Shown here piece after piece: positions 24,496 to 34,675 of a stretch of 64,000 bases of DNA (positions within the stretch are counted from its first letter, which is position 1; every line of letters starts with the position of its first letter). A program made the translations under genes and the position numbers. The notes beneath the pieces are model-generated. The model was not told the DNA's origin and did not search any database. It saw only the letters and a list, made by a program, of their open reading frames with translations. Location of the stretch: positions 4,246,023-4,310,022 of the forward strand of contig JAQFVV010000012.1 of assembly GCA_028023455.1 (NCBI GenBank). Reading direction: 5' to 3'. Origin of the DNA: Epiperipatus broadwayi. Taxonomy: Eukaryota; Onychophora; Udeonychophora; Euonychophora; Peripatidae.

Positions 24496-26694
24496 TTTTT
24501 GATAAATAAAAAAAATCCTGTGACACTTATATTTCTTCCAGTTTGAATTATTAAATATATTTTATTTAAAATGTATTGTTGTAGTTTTGTGTTATTTCTG
24601 TGAATGGGATTTATAATACATTTATGCTATTTTTTAAAGTCAACAGGAATGTATAATTGATTTATTTATACTTTTTAATATTAACAAGTAAAATATATTT
24701 CTTAGGTTTATAGGATAACTCTGACCATGAAAATGTATAATTAAACAAAAAAAAACATGGGTTGACACTCTTGGGTTCAGGAATTTTTCTGTAAGTACCA
24801 ATTTGGTATATTATTATTTTAAAGTAACAACAAAATAATGAAATAGTCATGTTGCTCAGAAATTCAAAAGAAGTATATAACACCAAAAGTGATAGAGTAA
24901 TATATGATCCATGGTTTTGAGCTCCAGAGCCTATCTGTCTATTGCAGCACTAAATCATGCAGTATTTTAAAGTAATCATTGCTTAAGAGACAAATAGAAA
25001 AATTTCAATTATTTTATAATCTTATCAAAAAATGGATCAATATGCAGAGTTAAAGATATAAAAAGCTGTCTGACAAATCACAAGATGAAAATATGTAATA
25101 ATAATATCTATCTATATTCCATCAGAAAATTATATTCTGAGCTAAAAGGAAGTTCCATCGTGATGGCAATAAGGTGCAAATGATAATTTTTTAACATCAT
25201 TCTGCATCGTGTCTCATCCTTCATCCAAAGATACATTATATTATATTTATTAGCTTTGGTATTTACAGCTTCATTAAAAGTAATAATTATTTTTATATCA
25301 TTAATATGCAACAGTTACTGAAACGTAATAGTAAATTGTATAAGAGTTTACATTTGACATTTTTTGTTTATTTTTTATCTCTTCTTGTTTCTTTATTATT
25401 ATTATTAAATAATTTACTTAAAATTTATCAAACATTACTTTGTTAACAATTTGTTTTGGACTTTCTGTGTTTGTTTTTGTGAGTTTATTCAACATTTCTT
25501 CGAAAAGGAAATAATCAAATTACTTATTCTTTTATTGCTGCAGAGTTTTCAGTGCAACAGAAATTATTCCACCATCCAATTAAGACTTTTCATTTCCTTT
25601 AACTTGCTGATTTTACAAATAAAATCTTAGAGGGTTATAATAGTTATGCAAGTTAATATTTAAACTTTAAGGAAACGGCTATATTTATTTATGATTCTAC
25701 TGTTTATACTTTCTAAAATCTTTTCAAGTGAAAAAAAGGTTTTATTTGCAGAAGATAAAAGTTCTTCAGGAGATACATAAACGCTGAAACTAGAAAAAAA
25801 ATGTTAACTCTAAAAAAATTTGAATATATTGATAGCCTATGTGCATGTTTTTTTTTTCTTTAAATATCTTATTTCTAAAGAATTTGTAAGTTTTTTCTTG
25901 TAATATTTAACTATGTCCAGAGAGGGGAAAAAAACGATTTACATACATATTATTGATTACTGATTTTTCAATTTTTTATTAAAATTAAACATAAATTAGT
26001 AGGTTTGCTTTAATAAAAAAAAATCAATACTTTTAATACATAAATTAATTTGCAAACCAGAATATCTGCAAAATGAAATAGTTTTAAGACTTTTATATTA
26101 TGTTAATAAAAGATATATATCAAATAAAATGAACAACTTACATGTTTATCTTTTAAGGATTTATTAACATTCTGCAAAACAAATCATTGAGATAAAGTCT
26201 TAAAATTAACAGAAAAAATAGTTAAAGCTTAGTTTGAAGTGTTGAACTAGATAACTACCCAATTTTATCAAAAGTAAGCTTTTCAATCAAAAGGCCAGCA
26301 TAAGATTAAGTAACTCCACCCAAGGTGTTATATGTAAATGAATATTTAATTACACGACTAAAAAACTGAAATAAGTGTGTGTATATAATATTGTGCTAAA
26401 AATAAAAGATTACTTAAAATTTAGATTTATTTAGATTAAACCATTATTCAAAATAGAATCTGTGCATTAACGTAATGTTAATTTAAAAAGACAATTTTAA
26501 CTATGTATAAAGCATAAGAAATATCATTATAAACATAACCCACAAATTTAAAGTGAAGAATGTACTGAATTGAATCAAACAAAAACAAGATAATACTACT
26601 TAATTGTTAAGCTATCAATTTCTCTGTAAAAAAACATAATTATAGTATATCTCTTATATCATGTCTACATTTTTAATAGATTATTTATTTATAT

Positions 26695-26722
26695 ATGTGT
26701 GTGTGTGTGCGTGTGTGTGTAT
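26695..26722. repeat. (GT)n microsatellite
   Basis: About 13 GT units with one interruption (GC). Confidence 0.9.
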
Positions 26723-27425
26723 GGAGGCTATTTCCAAACTCTTTCATCAGTAACTTATCCTACATGATAATCACTCTAATGAGACTCTCTAATGTACAAA
26801 AAATATTTATCTATATAGAAAACACTATAAATGTGTAGAAGTAAATAATAATGATGACTTTGCAAAGATATAATAAACAGTGTATTTGTAAAGAAGATTA
26901 AATAAGTAAAATAATATTTGTGTTGAGCTATCATATTTAATCTAAGCTTTCATATCACATAAATCAAATCTATAGTTATCTCCGGGTTTAAAATAGCAAT
27001 CTTTACTTATAACTCTTTATTATTGATGTGATTAAATAACAAAAGGTGTTTAATTATATTTAATACATATCTTAAGTTACTAAGCATTAATGCTTAGATT
27101 GGGTAAGAGTATTAGCAATAAACATAAATAATGTTACAAATAAAATAGCATACCTTTACTATTCAATATTATAATACTGACATAATTATAAAAAATTCAG
27201 AAATGTCACTTATTAATATATAGTGAATAGAATTAAAAATGATTGATTAAGACCTTCACACTCTCATTTCTAAATGCTTTAGATTGGCCTATATATATAT
27301 CATTTTAGGTAAAAAAGATAAGATGAATTCATGTTTATTTTTTCAAAAACTCTGTCTTAGAGTGAGAATATTCCTCAGTTTTATTAATGCATAAAGTGAA
27401 TGTGTCAGAGTGATTCCCTTATGAC

Positions 27426-27481
<56 letters not shown>
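27426..27481. repeat. (AAT)n microsatellite
   Basis: About 18 uninterrupted TAA/AAT units. Confidence 0.95.
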
Positions 27482-27483
<2 letters not shown>

Positions 27484-28003
27484 CAACCACGTGACCCTGT
27501 TTATCTATGATAGAGATGATGAATATTAAAATAATGAAGCATGAAGATCAGGTAATTTAAGAATATATAAAAAGTAATTAATTAAAAATAGTAATAATAT
27601 AAATAAATAATTAATTATTAATAATAACATGTTCTCAGCATTACTGATAAATAATTTCTCATGATACTTTAATTAAGGAAGCTTCACTCCTATGTTCTTA
27701 GTAAATGAACTGTACTGTGTAACTCTACATGATGTGCGGTGAATATGTTAAAGAAAAGATTATTCAGCAACATAAGCAAAGTTAAATATTATTAATAATA
27801 AAATAAAAAATGTTTTATTAGATCTTTAATTAAAATAATCTTGGGTTAAACCATTACAACATTTCTATGAAATAGCATCCCTCATTGTCATAGTTAACTT
27901 TTCAAAGCAATAATATCTTCACAGTTATATGATGTAAATAAAATTATTTTTGAATTAAATCATATGTTAGTGTTAATTGATTCCTACCATTTGATGAAAA
28001 AAG

Positions 28004-28559
28004 AATAAATCACCTCTCCAGTCTATGAATTAATATTTCCCTAAATGAAGAACAAAGAATCAATAATAAAATAAATCCATCTATTTTTGGAGCTCTGATG
28101 TTTATAAGCATATGTTTGTCAAAATTCCTGTTAATTTAGAGTGAAATTATATTATTAGTCAGATAGAATATGGCACTTAAGAGTTATTAAGCCCATAATC
28201 AGTTATACAAGACTGGAGACATAATCCTATTTTTTAATACTCTGCTTGTAATAATTGACCTATGTTAATTCAAAGTTTATATGTCAAATCTTATGTAATT
28301 TTTACAATCAAGATGTCAAAAAGTGACATTCTGTCTCTAGCCTTATATAATTGATTATATATTTAATAACTCCAAAGTTCTATATTCCATCTGGCTAATA
28401 AATTAATTTCACTCTGAATTACCATCAATGTTGAACAAAGATATGCTTATAAGCATCAGAGCTCTAAGAATAATTGGAGTCATTCTATTCTTGATCCTTT
28501 GTTCAACATTTCATTTAGAATGTTTTTAATTCATATTCTGGGAGGCAGGTGATTTATTT
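28004..28559. mobile_element. 0.55-kb imperfect palindrome
   Basis: Arms of about 265 bp (28004-28265 and about 28290-28559) are inverted, with many shared words such as GAGCTCTGATG, TTATAAGCATAT, AGAGTGAAATTA and GGAGACA. The outer ends read AATAAATCACCT. Arms are diverged (roughly 75-80% by eye), so it is old. No ORF. It ends about 50 bp before the ribozyme element at 28613. Confidence 0.7.
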
Positions 28560-28635
28560 CTCCTGTTTATCTATACATTGAGTTATGTTTAATTTAAAGC
28601 TTATATATATATAGGTCTAGTTTCTAACTCCTATC

Positions 28636-28682
28636 CCTTCACTGATGAGAGCAAATCAGCTTGAAATCAGCTGATCTGAGGG
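28636..28682 (+). ncRNA. Hammerhead ribozyme, copy 1
   Basis: Type I layout. Helix I pairs CCTTCA (28636-28641) with TGAGGG (28677-28682), one G-U. Core CTGATGA is at 28642-28648. Helix II is GAGC/GCTT (28649-28652, 28659-28662) with a six-base loop. GAAA is at 28663-28666. Helix III pairs ATCA with TGAT around a GC loop (28666-28675). The cleavage triplet is ATC, with cut predicted after C28676. All invariant core bases are present. The closing pair of helix II is G-U instead of the usual G-C. Confidence 0.85.
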
Positions 28683-29054
28683 TGGAGCAAAATGAAAGAG
28701 ACAGTGAATATTGACTCTGACGTTTATGTAAACAAATACACTTGTTTGGAGGTCTTGGTAAAGCTCCATCTATTGATCATTGATACAAGCGATAGCAGGT
28801 TTTTACTATATAAAGCTTGTTTTTAAAAACATTTTTCATAAATGTACCTTTAAAGTTTTCTTGCAATGATATAGATTGCAGAAGCTTTGACTATGTGGAG
28901 AAACTGAACTGATATCAGCCCCATATAGCTATCTAGTTTGATAGGCTGAGTTTGAAGACATTTAGGTGTCTAAAATTTAATGCTTGCAAACTGATAGAAA
29001 CGTTTTGCATAAACGCTTGGAGTTAATATTTAGGTCTAGTTTCTAACTCCTATC

Positions 29055-29101
29055 CCTTCACTGATGAGAGCAAATCAGCTTGAAATCAGCTGATCTGAGG
29101 G
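29055..29101 (+). ncRNA. Hammerhead ribozyme, copy 2
   Basis: Identical in sequence to copy 1 and exactly 419 bases downstream. Core CTGATGA is at 29061-29067 and the predicted cut follows C29095. The preserved identity of the whole ribozyme fits a recent tandem insertion. Confidence 0.85.
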
Positions 29102-29263
29102 TGGAGCAAAATGAAAGAGACAGTGAATATTGACTCTGACGTTTATGTAAACAAATACGCTTGTTTGGAGGTCTTGGTAAAGCTCCATCTATTGATCATT
29201 GATACAAGCAATAGCAGGTTTTTACTATATAAAACTTGTTTTTAAAAACGTTTTTCATATATA

Positions 29264-29640
29264 TATATAACAATTTGAACTCTGATTTTCAAACTCCCCA
29301 CAACTATTGAATTCATCACATGACTATATGTGAAAAAGCTCAATAATGTCCAATATTCTTATGTTGTGCTGAACCAGCACCTATCAGTTGGTCTATGTCA
29401 CCATCTCCCACATTTATTTACAATTACTGTTCAGTTTATATTAAGATAGAAAATCTTCAAACTTTAATGAACAAGCTTCAATCTTTTCCACTCACCAACT
29501 CTTCAGTCATCCATATCTTTGAAAATGCAAGAATGACATACTCAAAGCCATTGTTGTTGCTAATCTTATTGTTATACTTATGTTGATCTTAAGTCAATCT
29601 GATTCCTCATGCATAGGACCTTAACATGTCCATGTAATTA
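29264..29640 (-). repeat. R1 repeat, decayed, minus orientation
   Basis: A diverged copy of the R1 unit seen at 31060-31525. On the minus strand a helix I strand ACCAA, a damaged core (CTGATAG) and a strong GTGC/GCAC helix II mark the former hammerhead near 29345-29390. It begins at the (TA)n that ends the R2a element. Confidence 0.6.
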
Positions 29641-29679
29641 TACAGAAGAGTGCTGGGCAGAATACAGGCTGAATATGTA

Positions 29680-30115
29680 ATACTTAAATACCTGTATATT
29701 GTCTATACTAAACAATGTAATTATAAAGGACTTGAACTCAGACTTTCAACCTCACCACAGATATCCAATTCATCTTATATAACTCATACACATGACCACA
29801 TAAATGTGGAAAAGGTCAATGATCTCCAATATATGTATTTCTTGCTGACCAACACCCATGGACAAGTTTGAAGATTTGCTATCTAAATATAAACTGAACA
29901 GTTGTTGTGTATATGTGTAGGAGATGATAATCTGGACCAATTGATGAGTGTTGGATAAGATATTGTAGATCAAAGATTTTTTTCACATGTATGTAGTCAT
30001 GTGTATTAATTGTGTAAGGTAGATTGGATATCTGTGGGGAGTTTGAAAGTCTGAGTTCAAATCATTTATAACTACATTGTTTGGTATAGACAATATACAT
30101 GTATTTAAATCTTAT
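29680..30115. repeat. R1 palindromic dimer, old
   Basis: Inverted arms of about 215 bp meet near 29900. Shared words are ACAATATAC, CAATGTAATTATAA, GAACTCAGACTTTCA and ATATCCAAT. Each arm is the 3' part of R1, including damaged hammerheads (TTGATGA at 29938 on plus). The outer part reads GAGTTCAAATCATTTATA, resembling a pol III B box. Confidence 0.6.
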
Positions 30116-30259
30116 TTTAAAGCAATGGAAGTATTTTATAACTTGTTTGAATCATTGTTGGAAATGTTCAAATTAAGAAATCTCCCAGGCTTGTCAACAA
30201 TTATATATATATAAAGAGCCTGCTAATAGCTCTAACCCTATATATATATAAACTATTTT

Positions 30260-30345
30260 TTTTCAATATGTCATAGCATCGGCCGGGACGCGAACCCACG
30301 ACCGTCTGCAATCAACTATTTGCTTGCAAGGCAGCTGCGATATTT
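30260..30345 (-). repeat. tRNA-derived SINE
   Basis: On the minus strand a tRNA-like head ends with the B box GGGTTCGCGTCCC, then GGCCGATGCTATGACA, eight A residues and (TA)n. The same 3' structure occurs at 63158-63262, so this is a genuine dispersed family. The A-box part is poorly preserved here. Confidence 0.7.
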
Positions 30346-30349
30346 GAAA

Positions 30350-31040
30350 CATATTTAGTTACATTGCACCATTGATTTAACTATTCATTCTTTTTATCTA
30401 AACTTTTTTAGTGAGATCTCTTTATTGATAAATGAGGCATAACAATAAAAGACTGCTTTATTCTGCCTTATGCTAAGTTAGAGAGTATTTTTAAACATTT
30501 ATTGTGTGGTATTGTGAGTTTTTATCTCGAATGTTATACATATATGAGTAGTACATTTAAATAAATGTATTTTAAATATCTATATCTGAATTGAAAGTTA
30601 AAATGAAAATATTGTTATTTTTGATAAAATGTATTTCATTTTTGCAGACTGAGAATATTATTAAAGTTATTTAAGTTTCTTAGAAAAGTTATTGTGAAGC
30701 CGTATTTTATTGTCATACACTTCATCTTTTGTAGGTTAAAAAACTGAAATAATTCTATCTTATTATAACGAACATCATTTTTGCATAAAAAGATATTGTT
30801 GAATGACATTGTAGATTTTTTTCTGAAAAATGATCTATATTAATTAAATGAATGATATGTTTACAAATTATTGATGTAAATAACTCATACTTTTTACCGA
30901 GATTTAAAAACTAGAGGCTATAATTATTCTTTTTAAAATATAAAAATAGGATAACGAAAGAAATAATGATAACAATATATATATGTTTCAACTTTTCAAT
31001 TTATTCTTTGATGAAATTACATAACTATATATTAGATATA
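30350..31040. other. AT-rich DNA without recognised features
   Basis: No gene or repeat family recognised. Confidence 0.4.
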
Positions 31041-31059
31041 TATTACCCTATATATTACA

Positions 31060-31525
31060 TATATAGACACGGTATATAATAGGCCTGGGTTTCAGTTATT
31101 ATACAGTAGATGTCTGCCCATCCCTTGTATATGTATTAAATGGATTTTGTCCTGTACATGGGTCAGATTGACCTTAGGTCAACATGGATGCGACAAGAAT
31201 CTCGGTCTCAGGGTGGCCTTTGACCATTCCATCATCAGATTTTCAATTAGATGGACGATTGAAGAGTTGAAGTGTGGAGTGGATTGTAGCCTGTCCATTG
31301 AAGTATGAAGATTGGTTATCTTAATATATATCTGAGCACTTATAGCATATATGTGTGGAGGTGATAATCTGGACCAACTGATGATTTCTGGTTTAGCATG
31401 AAATACGTATATTGGTGATTATTTATCTTTTCAACATATATGTGTTCAAGTGTATCAGTGATATGAGATAGAGTGAAGAATGGTGGGTCATGTGAAAGTC
31501 TGTGCTCATATACCCTATATATAAC
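31060..31525 (+). repeat. R1 repeat unit (hammerhead-bearing)
   Basis: A full-length single copy of R1. It starts near ATGTCTGCCCATCCC (31110) and ends GCTCATATACCCTATATATA. It matches each arm of the palindrome at 40170-40975 at high identity along its length. No ORF. A hammerhead lies about 110 bp before the 3' end. Flanking TA-rich sequence on both sides matches the insertion habit of R2. Confidence 0.75.
31373..31416 (+). ncRNA. R1 hammerhead ribozyme
   Basis: Helix I pairs ACCAA (31373-31377) with TTGGT (31412-31416), perfect. Core CTGATGA is at 31378-31384, GAAA at 31400-31403. Helix III is ATA/TAT around CG and the cleavage triplet is ATA. Helix II here (TTTC against GCAT) is weak; in the copies at 40.3 and 40.8 kb it is TTGC/GCAT (three pairs plus U-U). 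Every copy in the window has at least one lesion, but the family consensus forms a hammerhead. Confidence 0.6.
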
Positions 31526-31529
31526 TATT

Positions 31530-32785
31530 TAAACTTATTTATGTATATGTAAAAACACATGTAGAAATGGTTAAAGAATATATATTACAATTTGCATATT
31601 CAATGCCATTGTAAATAAAGTTGGGCATATTGAATCTTATGTAAAAGTCATTTTTTAAGCAAAATAAAAACATTGTTTTATTCCCATTTGCCATTAAGGT
31701 TAACTAAACTTCTCTATGTGTTGGCATTAATATTTCATAATATTAATTAATTCCTATAATAAAAAAAATCTAAATTATTTTTCTCATGCTTTTGATATAT
31801 TATTTTCATATAAGTAAATAACAAAGGAAATGTTCAACTTATTAAATGGTTAAATAAATATTATGTTTTAAGAAATTAATTACTTTAATATATTTTAATA
31901 TTGAGTGCAATTGTTATTCTGTGATTAAAAACATTTGAAGAAATTTTTTAAATTTCAGAATAAAATAATTTTAAAATTAAATACAATAACAAATATTTAC
32001 TTAAATAAATATTTTCTTAATTAATTAGTCATTGATTACAAATGCAATAATAAACAAATAATATTTTGCATATTCAATTATAAACTATTAATTTTCTACA
32101 TATTTGACAATAGTATGAAATTGTTTTTTGTTAAGTTTTAAACCAAGAAAATATTTATTTCTAAATCATCAAATATTTATTAATAAATGGTTTAAACAAT
32201 TATAAATTGAGCAAGATATTTAGGAAGGTTTAACTTTGATTTAAAATTAAGTATCTTAAATTTCTAAAATATGTACTTAATTTTATATTTATGAGTTAAA
32301 TACTTTTAATAGTTCAATGTGTTGATTAAATTTACCAATTTATTATAATTAAATTGAAATATTTTTTGGGTTTTATTTCATTAATAGAATTATCTAAAAC
32401 ATTACAAAGTATAAATAAAATTAATATATAAAAAAAAAATAATGAAATACTTTAAAAGTCATATGACACCCAAACATCTGAACTGTTCCCTTTATTCAGA
32501 GATCTTTAAGACTTGAGTTCTTAATTTTATCACTGCATTCCATGGCACAGTGCAATGCTACATAATTATGTTAGCAAAATCTTTAATAAATTGATTGTCT
32601 AAAATTAAATCAAGTTATGTTTCAAGTTGTTTTTACACAATTCAGTTTTTGACTAAACTTTTAACAATATTGTAAATAAAGTAGTTACAGTTTGTGCTTC
32701 CAATTAACAAAAGCATATTTTTTAAATTATGAATAATTTTCTGCCTATTATTCCTCCAGTTATAATACAAAAAATTAACTTTATT
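31530..32785. other. AT-rich DNA without recognised features
   Basis: No gene or repeat family recognised. Confidence 0.4.
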
Positions 32786-32789
32786 ATTT

Positions 32790-32934
32790 TAAATTAAACT
32801 GAGAGACTTCAAACCTCTCATGCTTATTAGCCAATCAGGTGTTATTAATAGCGATCAAATCGTAAATACAAGAGATAAAATTTAGCCTGATTGGCTAATA
32901 AGCATGAGAGGTTTGCAGTCTCTCAGTTTAATTT
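32790..32934. mobile_element. Foldback element R3
   Basis: Arms of 50 bp, 32790-32839 and 32885-32934, are almost perfect inverted copies (AAATTAAACTGAGAGACTTC at the outer left end). The loop begins with the inverse of the sequence that precedes the arm in the related copy at 33183. Confidence 0.8.
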
Positions 32935-33182
32935 CAAATACTGTTTGCACTTTATAAATTAGATATTATTTACATATGTTACTGCAAGTTATAACATCTA
33001 AAAACTACTGCATAGTAAATCGTAGGATTTCATGCTGTATGTTTGTAATTTAAACTCAATGAATTAAATGTGAATATGTTTGAAGATTCACACTTTCAAA
33101 TCTAAGTACTTCAGACTGGCTTGGATATATAGAAAGACAAGTAAAGAGGAGGGTGGATGCCCCCTTCTTGTTAAATTCTCTG

Positions 33183-33300
33183 TCTTGTATTTACAATTTG
33201 ATCGATATTAATAACACCTGATTGGTTAATAAGCGCGAGAGGTTTGCAGTCTCTCAGTTTAATTTCAAATACTGTTTGTGCTTTATAAATTAAATATTAT
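33183..33300 (+). repeat. R3 unit, single copy
   Basis: A non-palindromic copy of the R3 arm plus both of its flanks: the loop of the 32.79-kb foldback (in inverse) and its right flank (TTTCAAATACTGTTTG). It shows that the foldback is an inverted dimer of a longer unit. It sits only about 250 bp from it. Confidence 0.7.
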
Positions 33301-33309
33301 TTATTATTT

Positions 33310-34670
33310 TAATAAATATATTTTTAAAAATATTAGTATTAATGTCAGCAAATCTTTTGATTATGCAAATCCTCTTCCCTATCTAACTTATTTTTCATTT
33401 TTATTATTAAAGAAAGACTGATTACTTTTTTGAAATAAACAATATTAAAAAAATTATATAAGATGCTAATTCACTGTTAATTTGTTTTATTTATATATTT
33501 ATTAATTGTATTATTTTTGAGAGCTTTTTCTGGTATTTCAAATATTTGGTGTGAGCTAAAAACAATATAAAATCATCTTGCCACTAATAGTTAATTCATG
33601 AAGAATTATAAGTTTTTCAAACATGCTTTAATAGAGCATTTTTCCATCCTATATATATATATATCTTTTATGAAGAATAGAGATATTTATTTTTTCTCAT
33701 TATTCTAAAAAATACTATTTGATTCTCTGCTTTACTATTTATTGCTTCAGGTATCTCAACTCTCTTTTTTTCTTTGAATATTTAAATTTCTTAAGAATTT
33801 AGAGAGTGTTTTTCAGTAGTTGATTTCACAATAAAAGAAAATAAATATTTAAAAAAGTAATGGCAAATTATAAAAGAAATTTTTAAAAAAGTGCATTTAA
33901 CAAAAAAGATTAAAAAAAAATACAATTGAAACAATTTTTAAATATGAAAAGATAAAAAAAAAAAGATTTGTTTTAGAATATTTGTAAAATATAATCATAG
34001 AATCATCAATATTAAAATATTAAATATAAACGTGTGAATTAATGTTGTGACAAATAATTAATTATGAATGAAAATGAAGACAATCCATGGATTCAGTATC
34101 AGAGTAATAGATATCTCACATTTCCATCATTTGTAGTGGATTTTATATATTACAATTTTTATGTATTTGTCTAAAAGTTTGTGATGATAATATTTTATTT
34201 GTAGGTATATACTGAATTAGTTCTATCATCTCCTATTAATTAAACTTTTTCAAATATTTTTAATTTTTAGTAATAGCACACATACTACTATAAAACTCAA
34301 TGTTTTAAAACATTATTTTTTTATATTTTTCAAATGCTTCAAGGTCCAACCAATGAGAGTCATGGTACGGTATTCATGAATACTGTATTAATATAATTAT
34401 TCAACATGATTATTTTTCTTTAACCTGACTGAATACAATATCACTTCAAAGTTTAATATTCATAAATTCAATATTCCCTGAACTAATTCCAATGCTATAA
34501 GTACTATTTTTCAGGTCATCAGCACTTGAAAAAGAAAGAAGAATACTGGAAATATATTAAATACTAACCTGTGTGCTATTATGAGCAGTTGAATATATTG
34601 GGAAAGTTCAAATAAAATTTGATTTTTTCTAAAAAGTCATTTCATTCTTAATAATAGATTCTGGGAATAG
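33310..34670. other. AT-rich DNA without recognised features
   Basis: No gene or repeat family recognised. Confidence 0.4.
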
Positions 34671-34675
34671 ACTTA

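Larger units (their letters stand above)
24500..28000. other. AT-rich DNA with microsatellites
   Basis: No gene recognised. The words from 27258 (TTCACACTCTCATTTCTAAA) on resemble those from 33090, a possible dispersed repeat. Confidence 0.4.
28613..29259 (+). mobile_element. Tandem hammerhead retroelement (retrozyme-like, R2a)
   Basis: A 228-bp segment occurs twice in head-to-tail order, 28613-28840 and 29032-29259, with four substitutions between copies, giving a period of 419 bp. Each copy carries a complete hammerhead ribozyme. The element is bounded on both sides by (TA)n (28602-28612 and 29257-29269). There is no ORF. This is the architecture of metazoan retrozymes: small non-coding tandem repeats whose transcripts self-cleave into monomers that circularise and are re-inserted, probably by PLE machinery. 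Cleavage at both sites would release 28677-29095, 419 nt. Diverged relatives (R2b) lie at 43.4 and 47.8 kb. Confidence 0.85.

Noticed and set aside
26720-26760. Minus-strand CTGATGA followed by GGAAA, hammerhead-like
   Set aside because: The bases between cannot form a real helix II and no helix I or III partners are present.
27426-27481. CRISPR-like or regulatory array
   Set aside because: It is a simple (AAT)n microsatellite.
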